Part shown: in pieces, positions 8,676-17,464 of the stretch | How positions within the stretch are numbered: position 1 is the first letter of the stretch | Layout: each line of letters opens with the position of its first letter | Assembly: GCA_019240215.1 (NCBI GenBank) | Contig: JAFAYQ010000042.1 | Span: forward strand, 1-56,766 | Reading direction: 5' to 3' | Source: Actinomycetota bacterium | GTDB lineage: Bacteria > Actinomycetota > Actinomycetes > Streptosporangiales > Streptosporangiaceae | Length of the DNA stretch: 56,766 nt | Translations under genes and position numbers: made by a program | The notes under the pieces: model-generated | Told to the model about the DNA's origin: nothing | Database searches by the model: none | What the model saw: only the letters and a program-made list of their open reading frames with translations

Positions 8676-8700
8676 GCAGCTCGGCTCCGCGGCCCGGGGA

Positions 8701-9330
8701 TCACGTCAGGCCTTCGGCGGCCGCCACCGACAGCTCGCCGGGGTCGGCGCCGGCCGGCGCCCGCAGGTACACCTGGGCCAGGAAGTCGGGCTCGCGGTGA
8801 TCGGCCAGCAGCGTCAGCTCGGGCCGGGCCGCGATCGCCGCGTGCGCGTCGTCGCCGGTCTGCGGGTGGAACGGCACCGGGCGCCGCCAGTGCACGGCCA
8901 GCAGGGTGCCGCCCGGCGTCAGCGAGCCCACCGCCCGGCCGACGGTCAGCGCCAGGTCGTCGTCGCTCAGGTAGTACAGCAGCTCCGACAGCACGATCAG
9001 GTCGAAGGTGGCGTCCGGCCAGCCGCCCGGGATCGTCCGCTGCTCGATGCGGACCGACGGCAGTTCCGCCGTCCGGGCCTGGGCGGCGGCCACCGCCGCG
9101 GCGGCCCCGTCGCAGCTCAGCAGGGTGTCGCAGCGCGGCCCGAGCTGGGCCGTGAGCTCCCCGATCGAGCAGCCCGGCTCGAAGCCGGCCCGGTACCGCG
9201 GCCACGGCAGCATGGCCAGGCTGACCGCGTACTTGCGCCGTTCGTACCAGCGCGAACTGAACCCGTAGGGGTCGGCCGACTCCTGGTACACCTGGTCGAA
9301 GTGCCCGGCCGGCAGCGTGTCTCCGCTCAA
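8701..9330 (-). CDS. class I SAM-dependent methyltransferase (NodS-like)
   Basis: The product is about 209 residues: a Rossmann methyltransferase with SAM-binding FEPGCSIGELTAQLG near residue 40, motif II acid in LLSCDGA, and FDLIVLSELLYYLSDDDL as motif IV region. The TTG at 9330 starts inside the upstream deacetylase stop (TTGA, four-base overlap), so translation is probably coupled. The frame is open upstream to 9498 but that part is shadow sequence. The deacetylase and this methyltransferase also occur as one fused polypeptide in some actinobacteria, consistent with a joint pathway. A TTG start is unusual, but no better start is near. Confidence 0.8.
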   Translation of the reverse strand: MSGDTLPAGHFDQVYQESADPYGFSSRWYERRKYAVSLAMLPWPRYRAGFEPGCSIGELTAQLGPRCDTLLSCDGAAAAVAAAQARTAELPSVRIEQRTIPGGWPDATFDLIVLSELLYYLSDDDLALTVGRAVGSLTPGGTLLAVHWRRPVPFHPQTGDDAHAAIAARPELTLLADHREPDFLAQVYLRAPAGADPGELSVAAAEGLT

Positions 9331-10070
9331 CTGATCAGGACTTCCTGGTCGCGGAGGAAGTGCGCGACCACCTCGGGCGGCAGCACCGGCGGGCGGGCTC
9401 CGCCCCGGGCCCGCAGCTGGCTGGTGAAGCAGTCGATCGCCGCCCGTTTGCGGCGGCGCACCTCGGCCGACAACGGCACCCGCACGGCCCGGTCCCACGG
9501 CACCCGCGAGTCCCGCGGGTGGGCCCAGTGCCAGGTCCAGATCGGGTACGACAGCAGGTCGACCCGGCTGGCCGCGCAGGCGGCGGCGGCCGCCCGGCCG
9601 GCCGCTTCGTGGTCGGCGTGCAGGTCACCATCCCAGGGCGCCAGACAGCGGCTGAAGCCGGCCACCAGCTCGGCCAGCTGGTCGGCCAGCTCGGTTTCGC
9701 GGCGGGCGACCCCGGTGTCCGGCATCCGCAGCCGGACGATCTCGACCGGCGCCCCCAGTTCCCGCAGCGCGCCCACGGTCTCGGCCACCCGGCAGGCGGC
9801 CAGCTGATCGGCGGCCGCCCCGTCCATGCCCGGGTGCGACGCCTCCCCGTCGGTCACCGCCACCAGCCGCAGCCGGGTCCCGGCGGCGGCCGCCATCGAC
9901 AGCAGCCCGCCGACCCCCAGCACCTCGTCGTCGGGGTGGGCGGCGACGACCACCAGGCTCGGCCAGCCGGCCACGTCGAGGACCGGCAGCTCGTTCAGCC
10001 GCGGCCACGACCGCCAGTCCGCCTCGGCGGTGCCGGGCGCGTCGATCGGATGCGGTTCGATCAGCGTCAC
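9327..10070 (-). CDS. PIG-L family deacetylase
   Basis: 247 residues. The LmbE/PIG-L zinc motif is AHPDDEVLG (about residues 43-51), and a second zinc His lies in LHADHEAAGRAA. The family removes acetyl groups from N-acetylglucosaminyl conjugates (mycothiol and GPI pathways) and related metabolites. The start overlaps the acyl-CoA dehydrogenase stop by four bases and the stop overlaps the methyltransferase start by four, so the three are probably translationally coupled. It is not clearly MshB or Mca: those act in mycothiol metabolism and are not usually in such a cassette. Its substrate is unknown. Confidence 0.85.
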   Translation of the reverse strand: MTLIEPHPIDAPGTAEADWRSWPRLNELPVLDVAGWPSLVVVAAHPDDEVLGVGGLLSMAAAAGTRLRLVAVTDGEASHPGMDGAAADQLAACRVAETVGALRELGAPVEIVRLRMPDTGVARRETELADQLAELVAGFSRCLAPWDGDLHADHEAAGRAAAAACAASRVDLLSYPIWTWHWAHPRDSRVPWDRAVRVPLSAEVRRRKRAAIDCFTSQLRARGGARPPVLPPEVVAHFLRDQEVLIS

Positions 10071-11050
10071 CAGGTCGTCCCCTCCTTGGCCACCAGCCGC
10101 CCGAGCTGCTCCTGATCTCGTTCGGCGTGGTGCTGGCGCAGGTAGACGGTGAGGTCGGCCACCCGCTGGGCGTGCTCGGCGTCGTGGCCGAGCGGCCCCG
10201 CCCCCAGCGCCCGGCCGACCCGCTCCAGCACCTCGGTCGCCACCGACTCGGTCAGCGTGCGCACCCGCAGCGCCCGCCGCGGGCCGGCTTCCTTGCGGTC
10301 GAGCGGGTCGTCGTCGATATCGTCGGCGGCCTGGTCGAGCGCGGCCGACGCGGTCCGCAGCGCGATGTCGACCGCTCCCAGGTGGGCGAACCCGTGCGGG
10401 CCGAGGTCACGCTGGCGGGCGGTCGCCAGCAGCAGCCGGGCCACCCCCCGGGCGCCGCCGTACCAGCAGGCCGCCACCCCGACCCCGCCGTGCGCGAAGC
10501 CGGGCCGGTTCACGTAGCCGCCGGGCGGCCCGACCGGCTCGGCCGCCACCCGGCTGAAGCGGACGTCGAGGGTGTCGCTGCCCGCCATCCCGACCGCGGG
10601 CCAGGTGCCGGGCACCGGGCGGACGCCGTCGGCCCCGGTCTCGGCCACGAACAGCCGCACCCCGTCCGGGGTCTGGGCGGTGACCAGCACATGGGTGCAG
10701 ACCCGGGCGCCCGAGCAGTACTGCTTGGTGCCGTCCAGCCACCAGGTGCCGTCGGAGAAGGAGGCGGCCAGGCTGGGGCCGGGCGGCATCGCCGCCCACA
10801 CCCCCCAGCGGCTGCCGGCCGGCGGGGTCGGCCCGCCCAGCTCGTCGAGGATGGCCAGCGCGTCGGCGTGGCCCTCGGCCAGCCGGGCCAGCGACAGGTC
10901 GGACTCGGCCAGCCCGGCCAGCGCCGCCCACCGCACCCGGGTCCGCCCGTGGCCGGGCAGCGGCAGCACCAGCCGCCCGTCCTCGACCGCGGCGGTGAAC
11001 GCGCGGGCGGTCTGTTCCCAGCTTTCTGGCTGGTCAGCGGCGATGATCAC
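10067..11050 (-). CDS. acyl-CoA dehydrogenase family protein, short
   Basis: 327 residues against about 380 for typical members. FAD-domain features are present: the beta-domain stretch WWLDGTKQYCSGARVCTHVLVTA corresponds to the usual G-K-x-(W/Y)-xSGA motif, and TLTESVATEVLERVGRALGAGPLGHD is the C-terminal helical region. The N-terminal helical domain looks shortened. It is the first gene of the cassette with PIG-L, methyltransferase and glycosyltransferase, a context more typical of secondary metabolite tailoring than of fatty-acid oxidation. Catalytic base not identified with confidence. Confidence 0.8.
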   Translation of the reverse strand: MIIAADQPESWEQTARAFTAAVEDGRLVLPLPGHGRTRVRWAALAGLAESDLSLARLAEGHADALAILDELGGPTPPAGSRWGVWAAMPPGPSLAASFSDGTWWLDGTKQYCSGARVCTHVLVTAQTPDGVRLFVAETGADGVRPVPGTWPAVGMAGSDTLDVRFSRVAAEPVGPPGGYVNRPGFAHGGVGVAACWYGGARGVARLLLATARQRDLGPHGFAHLGAVDIALRTASAALDQAADDIDDDPLDRKEAGPRRALRVRTLTESVATEVLERVGRALGAGPLGHDAEHAQRVADLTVYLRQHHAERDQEQLGRLVAKEGTTW

Positions 11051-11093
11051 GCAGCGGAGCTACCCACCTGGCGGCGTTCCTATCAGTTCCGGA

Positions 11094-11969
11094 TCAACCG
11101 GCCCCGGGCAGGCAGACCTGGACGATTCCGGCCTCGATCCGGGTCGCGAACGCGGGCTGGTCGGCGGTGGCCGGCCCGTGCACGACGGCGCCGTCCCGGA
11201 GCCGGAACACGCTGCCGTGCCACGGGCAGGTCACGCACCGGTCCTCCCCGCCACCGGTCAGCACGCTGTCCGACAGCTCCCCGTCCGCGAGCGGCCCGGA
11301 CATGTGCGAGCACTTGTTGGCCAGCACGAACACCTGGTCGGCGTCCCGCAGCACGAACACCGGCACCTCGCCGACGGCGGCCTTGGCGGGTTCACCGGGA
11401 CGCAGGTCAGCCAGTGGCATCAGGTCCTGCCAGCCCGGCGTGACCAGGTGCGGGGTCTCCTCGGCGTGATTGGCCCCGCCCGCCTGCCGGTAGGAGATGT
11501 CCCCGCCCAGCAGCCCGCCGACCGCGACCGCGGCCAGCCCCGCGTAACCGAGCGCCTTGCCCAGCCCGGTCCGGCGCCGGGCCCGGGCCAGCAGCGAGGC
11601 GGCGTACAGGCCGATGGCGGCGCTGTTGGCGGCCGCGTGCACCACCCCGGTCCGCATCTGCTGCTCGTGCTGCTCGGCCCAGTCGGCGCTGCCCGCCAGC
11701 GCGGCCGGCACCGACGCCGCCAGCCCCAGCCCGATCAGCGAGGTCGCCCCGTCCGCGCCCAGCGCGTCCAGGAACCCGGCCGACATGAACGCGCCGACCG
11801 GCACCTGCACCAGCACCGGGTGGACCGGGTGCCCGAGCCAGACCCCGTGCAGCGCGTCCCGCACCCCACCGGGCGGCAGCTTGCGCACCACCTGCTGCAA
11901 CGGCTCCACCACGCGGTCGAGCCCGGCCGCCCGTTCCAGCCGGTCGCTCAGCCGTATCCGTACACCCAT
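11094..11969 (-). CDS. DUF2231 membrane domain fused to Rieske [2Fe-2S] domain
   Basis: 291 residues. The N-terminal half (about 40-165) has four hydrophobic segments with HPVHPVLVQVPVG, typical of DUF2231. The C-terminal half (about 185-290) is a Rieske ferredoxin domain with CSHMSGPL and CPWHGSVF, each supplying Cys and His to the cluster. The ATG at 11969 has AGGAGGGG eight bases upstream. Such fusions are common in actinobacteria and are presumed to pass electrons at the membrane; the partner is unknown. It is followed 43 bases later by the acyl-CoA dehydrogenase on the same strand and could share its transcript. Confidence 0.85.
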   Translation of the reverse strand: MGVRIRLSDRLERAAGLDRVVEPLQQVVRKLPPGGVRDALHGVWLGHPVHPVLVQVPVGAFMSAGFLDALGADGATSLIGLGLAASVPAALAGSADWAEQHEQQMRTGVVHAAANSAAIGLYAASLLARARRRTGLGKALGYAGLAAVAVGGLLGGDISYRQAGGANHAEETPHLVTPGWQDLMPLADLRPGEPAKAAVGEVPVFVLRDADQVFVLANKCSHMSGPLADGELSDSVLTGGGEDRCVTCPWHGSVFRLRDGAVVHGPATADQPAFATRIEAGIVQVCLPGAG

Positions 11970-12064
11970 CCGTGACCCCTCCTGCCTGCGTACCTGATGT
12001 GATGCCACTACCACCACGACCCGACCTCACACCGGGCCGCCCGCACCGGAGGTACGATCCGGTC

Positions 12065-14026
12065 GTGTCCGGGCCGAAGTGGACGCCGCCGCCCTGGGCG
12101 CGGCCGAACTGGACGCCGCCGAGCCGGAGGACGTTCCTGGCCGCGGCGGCGGCCGGGCTGGGCGCCGCCGCCCTCGGGTCGGTCGCCCACGGGGACGCGC
12201 TGCAGGTGCCGCCGCCCGCCCCGATCCCGGCCCCGACCGGGTACGCGCCCGACGGCACGGCCGGGCTGACCCGGGCGTTCCCGCTGAACCAGGTCCGGCT
12301 GCTGCCCGGCCCGTTCACCGCCAACGCCGGCCGCAACACCGACTACCTGATGTTCCTGGACGCCGACCGGCTGCTGCGGTCGTTCCGGGTCAACTACGGG
12401 CTCGACCCGGGCGCCCGCCCGTGCGGCGGCTGGGAGGCGCCGGCCTCGCTGGTTCGCGGCCACAACACCGGCCATCTGATGTCGGCCCTGGCGCTGACCT
12501 GGGCCGGCACCGGCAATTCGGATGCCCGCGACAAGGGCCGGTACATCGTCCGGGCGCTGGCGGCGCTGCAGGGCCGGGCGGTCGCGGCCGGGTTCAACCC
12601 CGGCTACCTGTCGGCCTTCCCCGAGCAGTACTTCGACCGCCTGGAGGCCGGCCAGCCGGTCTGGTCGCCGTACTACATGATCCACAAGTACCTGGCCGGC
12701 TTCATCGACATGTACCAGCTGGCCGGCGACGAGGCCGCGCTGGCCGCCGCCATCAGCCTGGCCGACTGGGTCGGCTGGCGGACCGGCCGCCTGACCTACG
12801 AGCACATGCAGCGGGTGCTCGAGGTCGAGTACGGCGGCCTGCCCGAGTCGCTGGCCAACCTGTACACGATCACCGGCAACCACCAGTACCTGGTCACCGC
12901 CGAGCGGTTCTACCACGCGCAGGTACTGGACCCGCTCGCGCGCGGCCGGGACCAGCTGGCCGGGCTGCAGGCCAACGTGACGGTGCCCAAGATCATCGCG
13001 TTCCTGCGGCTGTGGGAGGAGACCGGCGACGACCGCTACCACGCGATCGCCACCAACTTCTGGGAGATGGTGATCCGCCACCACACCTACGTGATCGGCG
13101 GGGTCGGCGACCACGAGCACTTCGACGCCCCCGGCGTGGTGGCGGCGGCGCTGTCCAACTACACCTGCGAGAACTGCGCCAGCTACAACCTGCTCAAGCT
13201 GACCCGGCTGCTGCACTTCCACCAGCAGGACCGCACCGACCTGCTCGACTACTACGAACGGACGCTGTTCAACCAGATGCTGGGCGAGCAGGATCCGGAC
13301 TCACCGCACGGCTTCAACATCTACTACACCGGCCTGTCGCCGGGCGCGTTCAAGCAGCAGCCGCTGAACTACTTCCCGCACGGCGACCCCGACATCTACG
13401 CCACCAACTACGACACGTTCACCTGCGACACCGCCACCGGGATGGAGACCCAGGCCAAGCTGGCGGACACGATCTACTCCCGCGACGACCGCGGCATCTA
13501 CGTCAACCTGTTCGTGCCGTCCACGGTGACCTGCACCGACCGGGGGATCACGCTGCGCCAGACGACCGGCTTCCCGGACCAGCCGCAGACCCGGATCGAG
13601 GTGGCCAGCGGCCTGGCCCGGATGACGCTGCGGGTGCGGATCCCGGCCTGGACGGCCGCCCGGCCCCGGGCCCGGCTGAACGGCGGGCCGCTGCCGGTCA
13701 CCGCCCGGGCGGGCGGCTGGCTGGCGGTCGACCGGATCTGGCAGCCCGGCGACACCCTCGAGGTCACGCTGCCGATGCGGCTCGGCCTGGAGCCCACCCC
13801 CGATCAGCCCGCCGTCCAGGCCGCCACCTACGGCCCGGTCGTGCTGGCGGGCGGCTACGGCACCGAGGCCGGCACCGCCATGCCCGCGCTGGCGTCCGGC
13901 TCGCTCACCCGGGCCGCGGGCGACGGGATCGGCTTCACCGCCCGGGCCGGCGGCCGCGACGTCACCCTGCGGCCGATCGCCCGCACCCAGCACCAGCACT
14001 ACAACGTCTACTGGCAGACCGACTGA
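12065..14026 (+). CDS. TAT-exported glycoside hydrolase family 127 (DUF1680) protein
   Basis: The product is about 653 residues. It starts with a twin-arginine signal (SRRTFLAAAAAGLGAAAL), so it is exported folded. The body matches beta-L-arabinofuranosidase-like GH127: WSPYYMIHKYLAG, the (alpha/alpha)6 barrel, and ENCASYNLLKLTRLL carrying the zinc Glu-x-Cys pair. The second zinc site is normally Cys-Cys, the first being the nucleophile; here the aligned segment FTCDTATGME reads Cys-Asp. The GTG at 12065 is preceded by GGAGG; an upstream ATG at 12002 is possible. It starts 95 bases from the divergent Rieske gene. Probable role: trimming arabinose-containing plant polymers. Confidence 0.85.
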   Translation: MSGPKWTPPPWARPNWTPPSRRTFLAAAAAGLGAAALGSVAHGDALQVPPPAPIPAPTGYAPDGTAGLTRAFPLNQVRLLPGPFTANAGRNTDYLMFLDADRLLRSFRVNYGLDPGARPCGGWEAPASLVRGHNTGHLMSALALTWAGTGNSDARDKGRYIVRALAALQGRAVAAGFNPGYLSAFPEQYFDRLEAGQPVWSPYYMIHKYLAGFIDMYQLAGDEAALAAAISLADWVGWRTGRLTYEHMQRVLEVEYGGLPESLANLYTITGNHQYLVTAERFYHAQVLDPLARGRDQLAGLQANVTVPKIIAFLRLWEETGDDRYHAIATNFWEMVIRHHTYVIGGVGDHEHFDAPGVVAAALSNYTCENCASYNLLKLTRLLHFHQQDRTDLLDYYERTLFNQMLGEQDPDSPHGFNIYYTGLSPGAFKQQPLNYFPHGDPDIYATNYDTFTCDTATGMETQAKLADTIYSRDDRGIYVNLFVPSTVTCTDRGITLRQTTGFPDQPQTRIEVASGLARMTLRVRIPAWTAARPRARLNGGPLPVTARAGGWLAVDRIWQPGDTLEVTLPMRLGLEPTPDQPAVQAATYGPVVLAGGYGTEAGTAMPALASGSLTRAAGDGIGFTARAGGRDVTLRPIARTQHQHYNVYWQTD

Positions 14027-14051
14027 GCGGCGGCGGCCGGCCCGTCCGGCG

Positions 14052-16370
14052 TCAGCGCCACCAGGGGGTCCGGCGCAGTTCGGCCACCCGGACCGCGGGG
14101 CCGCTGATCGTGTGGGTCTTCTCGCTCAGGTGCCGCAGGTGCTCGTGCACCCACAGCAGCCGGCGCCCAGGCGGCCCGATCGGGGCGGTGCTGCTCGGCG
14201 CGGTGCTGGTGGCCGCGGGCGCCGTTTCCAGGCTGGCGGCGCTGGCCGCCAGCAGGTTCTCGGCGATGGCCACGTTCTCCGCGGCCGCCGAAGGCCGGGG
14301 CAGGTCGACCGGGGCCAGCGGCGTGAAATTGGACGGGGTGGCCAGCACCGCCCGCGGCGAGTGCTCGCGCGGCACCCGGCCGATCTGGGCCGCGATCCGG
14401 TCGTAGAAGCTGACCAGCTCGTCGGCCCGGTCGTGCAGCCGCTGCCGCACCGGGTCCGGCGCGGCCGTGCCGTTGGCGGGGGCGGCGTCGGGTGCGTGCA
14501 GGCTGGCCAGCGAGTAGGCGGTCAGCCGGAGCCGGACGGTCGCCATCACCAGCCGCCACAGGTCGTCCTTGTCCAGCCGCTTGCTGCCCTGCTCGGCCAG
14601 GAACCCGCGCAGCGCCTCGTCCAGCCGGATGCCGGCCGTGACGGCCGGGATCGCGGCGTCGGGGGCGGCCGTCCGCAGCCCCAGCGCCCAGTCGACCGCC
14701 TGCTCCAGGTAGGCGGCACCCTGGCGGAAGGCGTCGGCCAGGTCGTCGCCGACCACCGCCGAGGTGCCCCGCGGCCAGAACAGCACCCCGATGACCAGGC
14801 TGACCGCGCAGCCGAGGGCCACGTCCTCGATCCGCAGCAGCCCGATCTTCCAGCCCGCCGGGGCCAGCAGGTTGAACAGCACCACCACCGTGATCGTGAA
14901 CGCCGCCTGCCCGACCAGGAACGGCGCGGTGCCGGGGGCGTAGCTGGCCACCAGCACGGCGACCGGCAGCGCGATCCACAACGCGGTCGGCCCGGTGCCG
15001 ATGGCCAGCAGCAGGGCCGCGCCGATGGCGAAGCCGGCCACCGTGCCGGCCAGCGCCCGCCAGGCGATCGACCCGGTCGAGGCGGCGCTGGTGCGCAGCA
15101 CCGACAGCGTGCCCAGCACCACCCAGAAGCCGTGCTGGACTCCGGTCAGGTCGGCCACCGCGACCGCCGCCGCCAGCGCCAGCGCGCCCCGGGCGGCGTT
15201 CAGGAACCACACCGAGCGCAGGCTCGCGTGCCGCCCGACCAGGGTCAGGCTGTCCAGCAGCGCGACCCAGCGCGACTCGGGCCGCGGCGGGCCGGTCTCG
15301 GCTTCGCCGTACCAGCTGCGGCGCACCCGGGCGACCGTCTCCGGGTCGGCCCGCCGGGCCGCGATCAGCGCGTCGGCCACCGTGCTGCGGGCCGCGACCG
15401 CGATGATCTGCGCGTAGAAGGCGTGGGTGGCGGCCGCCCGGACCGTGGCCGCGTCCCCGCTGACCTGGTTCTGGTGGGCGGAACTGGCCTGCCGGGCCGC
15501 CCGCAGCCGGGCGAAGTCAGGTTGGGTGTCCTGGCCCGACAGCAGCGCGGCGGTGGTGTCGAACGTGTCGGCCGCGGTGCTCAGCAGGTCCCGGTCGGCC
15601 ACGTCGGCCGCGCTCAGGTCGACCCCGCCCATGATGACCTCGCCGATCAGCGACGCCGACCACTCCAGGGCCTGCACCACGTTGGCCAGGGCCTGGTCGG
15701 CGGTGGCCAGCCCGGTCGGCCGGTACGGGGTGGCGGCGAACGTGTCCAGCAGCGTCTGCCGGCTGGCGAGGACGGCGTCCAGGTCGGCCTGGGTGGCCTG
15801 GCCGGCCACCACCGCCCGCAGGTGCTGGGCGAGCGCCGCCGCGGCCGTGGCCGCGCTGGCCCGCAGCCGGTCGCCGGGGCTCGGCGGCGACAGCAGCAGC
15901 ACCGCCGCGGTGCCGACCGCCGACGCCAGCCACCAGCCCGCCAGCCGCGGCCCGATCGTGGCGGCGCCGCCGGCCGAGGCGACCGGCAGCACGTAGCCGA
16001 GCAGCGCGCCGTTCACCCCGCCGGCCGCGTTGGGGCCGATCACCCCGGCGAAGAAGATGGCGAACGCGACCGGGATCGTGACCACCGCCGCCAGCCAGGT
16101 GATCCCGCTGACCAGGGTGCCGATGATCAGCGCGAGGCTGCCTGCGGTGGCCAGCCCCAGGTGGGCCGTGAGCTTGTCCCGGCGGGTGCCGCCGAAGTTG
16201 GCGAACAGCAGGGTGGCGAAGCCGCCGAACGTCGCGAACAGCGTCATCTGCGGGTCGCCGATGACCTTGAACGTCAGCGCGAACAGGCCCGGCACCACCA
16301 CCGTGGCCCGGATGGCCCGCAGCAACGCCGGTTTCGACCAGCTGATGCGCCACGGCGAGCTGTCGGCCAC
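14052..16370 (-). CDS. FUSC family membrane protein (aromatic acid/fusaric acid exporter type)
   Basis: 772 residues with two blocks of hydrophobic helices (about 15-160 and 385-540), each followed by a soluble region. The second block includes GVQHGFWVVLGTLSVLRTSAASTGS and the GTVAGFAIGA motif of the FUSC/ArAE family, thought to pump aromatic acids or weak acids. It converges with GH127, 25 bases from that stop. Eleven bases upstream lies the stop of another minus-strand gene, so the two may be cotranscribed. Substrate unknown. Confidence 0.85.
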   Translation of the reverse strand: MADSSPWRISWSKPALLRAIRATVVVPGLFALTFKVIGDPQMTLFATFGGFATLLFANFGGTRRDKLTAHLGLATAGSLALIIGTLVSGITWLAAVVTIPVAFAIFFAGVIGPNAAGGVNGALLGYVLPVASAGGAATIGPRLAGWWLASAVGTAAVLLLSPPSPGDRLRASAATAAAALAQHLRAVVAGQATQADLDAVLASRQTLLDTFAATPYRPTGLATADQALANVVQALEWSASLIGEVIMGGVDLSAADVADRDLLSTAADTFDTTAALLSGQDTQPDFARLRAARQASSAHQNQVSGDAATVRAAATHAFYAQIIAVAARSTVADALIAARRADPETVARVRRSWYGEAETGPPRPESRWVALLDSLTLVGRHASLRSVWFLNAARGALALAAAVAVADLTGVQHGFWVVLGTLSVLRTSAASTGSIAWRALAGTVAGFAIGAALLLAIGTGPTALWIALPVAVLVASYAPGTAPFLVGQAAFTITVVVLFNLLAPAGWKIGLLRIEDVALGCAVSLVIGVLFWPRGTSAVVGDDLADAFRQGAAYLEQAVDWALGLRTAAPDAAIPAVTAGIRLDEALRGFLAEQGSKRLDKDDLWRLVMATVRLRLTAYSLASLHAPDAAPANGTAAPDPVRQRLHDRADELVSFYDRIAAQIGRVPREHSPRAVLATPSNFTPLAPVDLPRPSAAAENVAIAENLLAASAASLETAPAATSTAPSSTAPIGPPGRRLLWVHEHLRHLSEKTHTISGPAVRVAELRRTPWWR

Positions 16371-16381
16371 AACCGGAAATT

Positions 16382-17311
16382 CTACGAGAGCGCGCAGCTC
16401 GCGTCAGCATCCAGCACCAGCCGGACCGGGCTGCCCGACACCGCCTCCGGATCCGGCCGCCCGCGCAGCAGCACCGGCGCCAGCACCCCGAACACCCGGC
16501 GCACGGCCGGCCCCCGGTAGTCGTCCAGTTCGGCGGTCGCCCGCAGCAGTACCGGGCCGCCCGCCCCCGATCCACCCGTCCCCGATCCGCCCGGCAGCGG
16601 GCTGACCTCGGCGAAAGCGCCGGACGCGGCCAGTGCGGCGGCGCCCCCCAGCCTGGCCGCCAGCGGCGCCGCCACGATCGTCACCCACGAGTAGCCGCGC
16701 AGCACCTCGCGGCTGCGCGGGATGCCGGGCGGGTCGGCGCTGACCCCGAGCACCGCCCGCTCCAGGGCGGTGCCGGAGCTGGTCGCGTCGTCGGTCACGT
16801 GCCCGTAGTCGGCGCCGGTGGCGACCGCCTGCTCGCGCAGGAAGTCCGCCCAGGCCCGCGGCCAAGGGGCCAGGCCCGGCGGGGCCTGCGCTGCGAACCG
16901 GGCCCAGCGCGGGTCGTGCTGGCTGCGCTGCACCGACAGCACGGCCGGCTCGGCCCCGGCCGGCTGGCCGCCCGGCCCCAGCGGCGTCATCTCCAGCCGG
17001 ATCTGGAACGGGTGGTCGCGGTCGATCCCGTCCAGCGTCCGCCGCCAGGCCCGCTGCGAAAACGGGAGGCTGAGGCCGCCGACCGCCTGCGGCTGCTGGC
17101 GGATCAGCAGCCGCGCCCAGACGCCACCCGGCGGCCCCCACGGCGTCTCTTCGTCGTCGGGTGCGTCCGCGCTCGGTCCCGCCGTGGTCAGCGCCCGGTC
17201 GAGTTCCGGGAAGAGCCGAGCCCGCGCCCCGGTCAGCCAGTCCCGGGCCTGCCGGGCGAAGTTCGCCCGCGAACCCGGTTGACCGCACAGCTCAGCGTGG
17301 AGTGTGGTCAT
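16382..17311 (-). CDS. hypothetical protein
   Basis: A 309-residue soluble protein I do not recognise. The ATG at 17311 fits coding bias; the open frame continues to 18565 but that part is the shadow of the opposite-strand flavoprotein. The sequence has several Trp and Arg (for example WPRAWADFLREQAVATGADYGHVTDD), a glycine-rich linker (PLPGGSGTGGSGAGG) and no signal or membrane segment. The general pattern, with a central self-comparison region and a late GYSWVTIVAAPLAARLGG segment, recalls immunity-type cytoplasmic proteins, but I cannot assign a family. It lies 11 bases before the FUSC gene and is divergent from the flavoprotein gene. Confidence 0.65.
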   Translation of the reverse strand: MTTLHAELCGQPGSRANFARQARDWLTGARARLFPELDRALTTAGPSADAPDDEETPWGPPGGVWARLLIRQQPQAVGGLSLPFSQRAWRRTLDGIDRDHPFQIRLEMTPLGPGGQPAGAEPAVLSVQRSQHDPRWARFAAQAPPGLAPWPRAWADFLREQAVATGADYGHVTDDATSSGTALERAVLGVSADPPGIPRSREVLRGYSWVTIVAAPLAARLGGAAALAASGAFAEVSPLPGGSGTGGSGAGGPVLLRATAELDDYRGPAVRRVFGVLAPVLLRGRPDPEAVSGSPVRLVLDADASCALS

Positions 17312-17316
17312 GGATG

Positions 17317-17328
17317 AGGTGTTCACCT
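17317..17328. promoter_or_regulatory. palindrome in divergent intergenic region
   Basis: AGGTG-TT-CACCT has perfect five-base arms. It lies six bases from the start of the minus-strand hypothetical gene and 137 bases from the plus-strand flavoprotein gene. It could be an operator; on the minus strand AGGTG may also act as the ribosome site, so the symmetry may be partly accidental. Confidence 0.25.
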
Positions 17329-17464
17329 GAAAGTTGTTGAGCCCCGTACCAGGGACGCTAGCGGCGGCCGGTCTCGATCTCCTGCAGTTCTTCTGGATAC
17401 GGTTCAGTCGTGCACGTAACGGCAGGAATGCCGTGCCCGTACCGGCCAGGAATGGAGCCTTCGT

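Noticed and set aside
8701..9498. Longer methyltransferase start and possible PIG-L/methyltransferase fusion by frameshift
   Set aside because: The two genes are in different frames with a clean TTGA overlap; fusion is known elsewhere but not needed here.
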